From the NCBI RefSeq assembly GCF_011762225.1, contig NZ_JAASQI010000006.1, positions 62,001 to 126,000 on the forward strand: 64,000 nucleotides of DNA, read 5' to 3'. This DNA comes from Pseudochelatococcus lubricantis. GTDB lineage: Bacteria; Pseudomonadota; Alphaproteobacteria; Rhizobiales; Beijerinckiaceae. Made by a program: the position numbers and the translations under genes. Each line of letters begins with the position of its first letter. Within the stretch, counting starts at the first letter, position 1. Of the stretch, positions 60,970 to 64,000 are shown piece after piece. The notes below the pieces were generated by a model. That model worked only from the letters and a program-made list of their open reading frames with translations. It did no database searches and was not told the origin of the DNA.

Positions 60970-61638
60970 ATGTCAGATCGTATTCGCTTGAGCATAGACG
61001 GCCGGGAACTGACGGTGGAACCGCCTCTGTCCCTGCTGCAGGCCGCGACGGCGGACGGCACGCCCCTGACCTCCAATGTGGGCTGCATGGGGCAGGGCGT
61101 TTGCGGGGCGTGCCGCTGTCTGGTGCGCCGGGAAGGCGAAAGGGAGGTCTCCACAGTGCTGGCCTGCGAAACCAGCGCGGAAAACGGCATGCAGGTCAGC
61201 TTCATCGACTATTTCACCCCGCACAGGCCGCATGTTTACGACATTGCCGGCATCACCGATAGCTGGCGCATCGCGGACGCGGTGAGGGATGTCTTTCCCG
61301 AGGCGGACCATTGCCGCCATTGCGGCGGATGCGACAGGGCCTGTCCGAAAGGGCTTGAGGTGCAACGCGGCGTGGCGCTGGCGGCGGCCGGCAATCTGGC
61401 GGGGGCAGCCGATATCTTCGACCAGTGCGTGATGTGCAATCTCTGCACGCTCGCCTGTCCGGAGCACATCTGGCCGAACCATCTGGGCCTCATGGTGCGC
61501 CGCGCCGTGACGGCGCTCGGCCTGCGCCCCTCCGATCTCATCGCGCGGCTCGCCGAAATCGAGCGCGGCCAGCAGCCGATCGATTTCTCCGGCCGGGACG
61601 ATCACGACGCAGCCGCTGGCGCGGCGCGGAAAGGTTGA
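60970..61638 (+). CDS. Iron-sulfur protein, SdhB/FrdB/HdrC-like
   Basis: 222 residues. The N-terminal domain holds a plant-type [2Fe-2S] set (Cys39, Cys45, Cys48, Cys66). The C-terminal domain has two complete C-x2-C-x2-C-x3-C sets (115-118-121-125 and 153-156-159-163), suggesting two [4Fe-4S] clusters. Standard SdhB has a [3Fe-4S] cluster and a quinone site instead, so this protein is more like HdrC or TfrB electron carriers. GGGGAG precedes ATG 60970. It begins the sigma-54 operon with a flavoprotein and NuoF-like gene and probably wires the two together. Confidence 0.88.
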   Translation: MSDRIRLSIDGRELTVEPPLSLLQAATADGTPLTSNVGCMGQGVCGACRCLVRREGEREVSTVLACETSAENGMQVSFIDYFTPHRPHVYDIAGITDSWRIADAVRDVFPEADHCRHCGGCDRACPKGLEVQRGVALAAAGNLAGAADIFDQCVMCNLCTLACPEHIWPNHLGLMVRRAVTALGLRPSDLIARLAEIERGQQPIDFSGRDDHDAAAGAARKG

Positions 61639-61642
61639 CATC

Positions 61643-63268
61643 ATGATATCCGCAATCGCTTTCGAGCAGGCGATGGCGTCGCTGGTCCGCGACGCCGATC
61701 CGGTGTTGCGTCCCGATCCGCTGTCGCGGGAGGAACTGCTGGAAGCCTATCATCCCGACGCCGGGCCGGAGGCGCGCGTATCGCTCAGGGTCGGTCCCAA
61801 CAGGGGCGATCCCTGCCATCCTGCGCTGGCGCGCGTCGTGGAAGGCGATGCGCTGATTGGCGACGTCGACCTCGCCGCAATCGCGCCCATGAGCACGGAC
61901 GTTCTGGTGGTCGGCGGCGGTGGCGCGGGCGCGGCCGCCGCGCTTTCGGCGCGCGCCGCCGGGGCCGAGGTCGTGGTCGCGGCCAAGCTGCGCATCGGCG
62001 ACAGCAACACGGTGATGGCCGAGGGCGGCATACAGGCGGCTGTGGGAGAAGACGACAGCCTGCAACGCCATTTCGACGACACGATGAGAGGCGGCCACCA
62101 TGCGGCCGATCCCGCACTCGTGGCGCGGCTCGCCGGCGACGGGCCGGATGTCGTCCGCTGGCTGATCGGGCTCGGCGTCGATTTCGACCTCGCCGAGGGG
62201 GCTGCCCCTGGCGCGCGCCTCATGCGCAAACGCGCCGGCGGCACAACGGCCGCGCGTATCCTGAGTCACCGCGATTTCACCGGTCTGGAGATCATGCGCG
62301 TGCTGCGCGAGGCGGTGGAACTCGACCGCGGCGTGACGGTGCTCAACCGGTCTCCCGCCATCGAGTTGCTGTCGGACGAATATGGCCGTTGTGCGGGCGC
62401 GGTGCTCTACGATCTCGAACACCGCGTCTTCAAGCTGGTGCGCGCCGGCGCCGTCATACTGGCGACGGGCGGGGCGGGGCGCCTGCACCTGACGGGCTTC
62501 GCCACATCGAACCACTATGGGGCGACTGCCGATGGTCTGGCGCTGGCCTATCGCATTGGCGCGCGGCTGCGGGAGGTCGATTCGTTCCAGTATCATCCGA
62601 CCGGAGTGGCCCATCCGCCGCATCTTGCCGGCGGGCTGATCTCCGAAGCGGTGCGTTCGGTCGGCGCCAGGCTGATCAACGGGCTGGGCGAACGCTTCAT
62701 CGATGAGCTGGCGCCGCGAGACGTGGTGACAGCCGCCATCCTGCGGGAATGCGCGCAAGGCCGCGGCGTCGGGCGTGACGGATCGGTCGGCGTGTTTCTC
62801 GATACGCCGGGGCTGCTGAAAGAGCGGCCGCAACTCCTCGACAAGCAGCTCGTCTCGCTGAAGCACCTTGCTCACCGTTGCGGTGTCGATCCGTGCGTCG
62901 ATCCGCTGCTCGTCTATCCGACCCTGCATTACCAGAACGGGGGCGTGGCGATCGACGGGAACGGCGCCACCAGCGTCGAGGGCCTTTACTGCGCCGGCGA
63001 GGTGGCGGGGGGTGTTCACGGTCGCAACCGCCTGATGGGCAACGCGCTGCTCGACATTTTCGTCTTCGGCAGGCGCGCCGGCGCGGCGGCGGCCGGTCAG
63101 GCGGGCACGCCCCTCGCCCACGGGCGGATCGGCCTAGGGCATGTACAGCGGTGGCGGCGTGAACTGACCCGCGCCGGCGTGACCGGCGGGTCGCTCTCTC
63201 CCGTTCTTTATCCGGCCTACGGCAATTTCGAACTGCGCAGCCATATGGCGGCTGGTGGAAAAGGTTGA
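61643..63268 (+). CDS. Fumarate-reductase/succinate-dehydrogenase-like flavoprotein
   Basis: 541 residues. The FAD loop VVGGGGAGAAAAL is at residues 89-101, after an extra N-terminal part of about 85 residues. NTVMAEGGIQAAVG, SHRDFTGLEI, the catalytic-site elements FQYHPTG (His318) and ERFIDELAPRDVV, HYQNGGVAID and GRNRLMGNALLDIFVFGRRAG all match SdhA/FrdA. The key His and Arg residues appear to be kept, so reduction of fumarate or oxidation of succinate is plausible. It starts 4 bp after the Fe-S gene and precedes the NuoF-like gene by 5 bp. No SdhC/SdhD-type membrane gene is seen nearby. Confidence 0.88.
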   Translation: MISAIAFEQAMASLVRDADPVLRPDPLSREELLEAYHPDAGPEARVSLRVGPNRGDPCHPALARVVEGDALIGDVDLAAIAPMSTDVLVVGGGGAGAAAALSARAAGAEVVVAAKLRIGDSNTVMAEGGIQAAVGEDDSLQRHFDDTMRGGHHAADPALVARLAGDGPDVVRWLIGLGVDFDLAEGAAPGARLMRKRAGGTTAARILSHRDFTGLEIMRVLREAVELDRGVTVLNRSPAIELLSDEYGRCAGAVLYDLEHRVFKLVRAGAVILATGGAGRLHLTGFATSNHYGATADGLALAYRIGARLREVDSFQYHPTGVAHPPHLAGGLISEAVRSVGARLINGLGERFIDELAPRDVVTAAILRECAQGRGVGRDGSVGVFLDTPGLLKERPQLLDKQLVSLKHLAHRCGVDPCVDPLLVYPTLHYQNGGVAIDGNGATSVEGLYCAGEVAGGVHGRNRLMGNALLDIFVFGRRAGAAAAGQAGTPLAHGRIGLGHVQRWRRELTRAGVTGGSLSPVLYPAYGNFELRSHMAAGGKG

Positions 63269-63273
63269 AGATC

Positions 63274-64000
63274 ATGGCAGGGCTCAATTCGGTTCTTCTC
63301 GATCCGGCGATCGGGGTTGGCGCGAACCTCGCCGCCTGGACGAGCGCGGGAGGCGGCGAGGGGCTCGCGCGGGCGCTGGACCGACCGCAGGACATCATCC
63401 CCACGCTGCGGGCGGCGGACCTGCGGGGCATGGGTGGTGCCGGCTTTCCCACTTGGCGCAAATGGACGGCGGCGGCCGAGATGGCGGACGGCGAGAAGTA
63501 CGTCGTATGCAACGGCAACGAGGATGAGCCGGGGACGTTCAAGGACCGCTACCTTCTGCGGCGGACGCCACATCAGGTCATCGAAGGCGCGTTGATCGCG
63601 GCTGTGGCCATCCGCGCCGGCACAGTGATCTTCTACATCAATCCCCGCCAGGCGGAGAGCATCGAGGCCATGCGCCATGCGGTGGCCGAGTGGACGGACA
63701 GCGGCCTGCTGACCGAGGTGGAGCGTGTCGTGGGACGGAATGTGCGGCTGTCGGTGGCGCCGAGTTCAGGGCGCTACATCGGCGGGGAGGAGTCGGCGGT
63801 CGTACGCTGGCTGAACGGAAGCTTCCCGTTTCCGCGCCGCAAGCCGCCGTTTCCTTTTGAAAAAGGTGTCAACGACCGCCCGACGCTGATCAACAACACG
63901 GAGACCCTCGCCAACGTCCCGCATATCCTGAAGAACGGCGCGGACTGGTACCGCAATCTCGGCATTGGCGGCGCGAGCGGCACCAAGCTGTTCTCCCTCT
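63274..64000 (+). CDS. NuoF-like NADH-binding subunit, truncated by window end
   Basis: At least 242 residues without a stop. The frame begins with ATG 63274. RGMGGAGFPTWRKW is the NADH/FMN-binding glycine loop, NGNEDEPGTFKDR follows, then YIGGEESAV and the NNTETLANVPHIL segment, all typical of NuoF/HoxF/formate-dehydrogenase beta proteins. NADH gives a hydride to FMN here. The C-terminal [4Fe-4S] motif would be outside the window. Being in one transcript with the Fe-S and flavoprotein subunits, it probably feeds them with electrons from NADH, or takes them from succinate. Confidence 0.9.
   Translation, partial: MAGLNSVLLDPAIGVGANLAAWTSAGGGEGLARALDRPQDIIPTLRAADLRGMGGAGFPTWRKWTAAAEMADGEKYVVCNGNEDEPGTFKDRYLLRRTPHQVIEGALIAAVAIRAGTVIFYINPRQAESIEAMRHAVAEWTDSGLLTEVERVVGRNVRLSVAPSSGRYIGGEESAVVRWLNGSFPFPRRKPPFPFEKGVNDRPTLINNTETLANVPHILKNGADWYRNLGIGGASGTKLFSL

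Noticed and set aside
60970-63268. Standard succinate dehydrogenase sdhB/sdhA
   Set aside because: The Fe-S protein has two [4Fe-4S]-type Cys sets instead of the 4Fe/3Fe pattern, gene order is B then A, there are no membrane subunits, and a NuoF-like gene follows.
1-64000. CRISPR arrays, tRNA or rRNA genes, prophage or plasmid genes
   Set aside because: I saw no regularly spaced repeats beyond the pairs listed, no tRNA-like cloverleaf or rRNA segments, and no phage, integrase or replication genes. A systematic covariance-model search was not possible here.

Overview
The window is 64 kb of high-GC DNA from an alphaproteobacterium, most likely a Hyphomicrobiales (rhizobial-type) organism. The reasons are a DctB/DctD C4-dicarboxylate two-component system, many LysR-type regulators paired with divergent catabolic operons, dipeptide/opine-type ABC transporters, and an intergenic repeat near 41936 of a type I recall from Rhizobiales genomes. 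The taxonomy is inference; there is no rRNA or other marker gene. I saw no rRNA, tRNA, CRISPR array or intact mobile element.

Region A (1-21620) is a nitrogen-compound catabolic block. It opens with the tail of a peptide-type ABC ATPase and a LysR regulator divergent from a split hydantoinase/5-oxoprolinase pair (hyuA, hyuB). Four separate DAO-fold flavin oxidases follow (5175, 7731, 12930, 17979). With them are an antisense RidA imine hydrolase, a small [2Fe-2S] protein plus a FAD/NAD(P) oxidoreductase resembling opine oxidase or HcnAB subunits, a MarR regulator, an SDR dehydrogenase, a complete DppABC(DF)-type ABC importer and a cupin. A plausible reading is uptake of modified amino acids or opines, ring or amide opening, flavin oxidation to an imine, and hydrolysis.

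Region B (21806-35471) holds a LysR/EamA exporter pair, then a MarR regulator divergent from a long co-directional operon: fused 5-oxoprolinase-like A/B enzyme, second complete peptide-type ABC importer, FAD monooxygenase and NADPH-dependent FMN reductase.

Region C (35565-41909) is a LysR regulator divergent from an alpha/beta-hydrolase-like protein whose nucleophilic serine is replaced, followed by a membrane-fusion protein and an RND pump.

Region D (42108-49677) is a sugar-type ABC operon with an unrecognised first gene (TTG start). It is divergent from an unusual IclR regulator fused to an SMP-30/gluconolactonase domain, with a perfect 12-bp-arm operator-like palindrome between them.

Region E (50171-53367) has a FUSC-type transporter, a phosphoglycolate-phosphatase-like HAD protein and a DUF411 protein.

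Region F (53443-64000) looks like one C4-dicarboxylate regulon. DctB/DctD sits between two -24/-12 (sigma-54) promoters. One drives malic enzyme plus an AspT/SucE-type transporter and has a textbook layout of promoter, IHF site and upstream palindromes. The other drives a three-gene set: an Fe-S protein, a fumarate-reductase/succinate-dehydrogenase-like flavoprotein, and a NuoF-like NADH-binding subunit that runs off the window. No membrane-anchor gene is seen, so this may be a soluble NADH-linked fumarate reductase. It is the most interesting system in the window.
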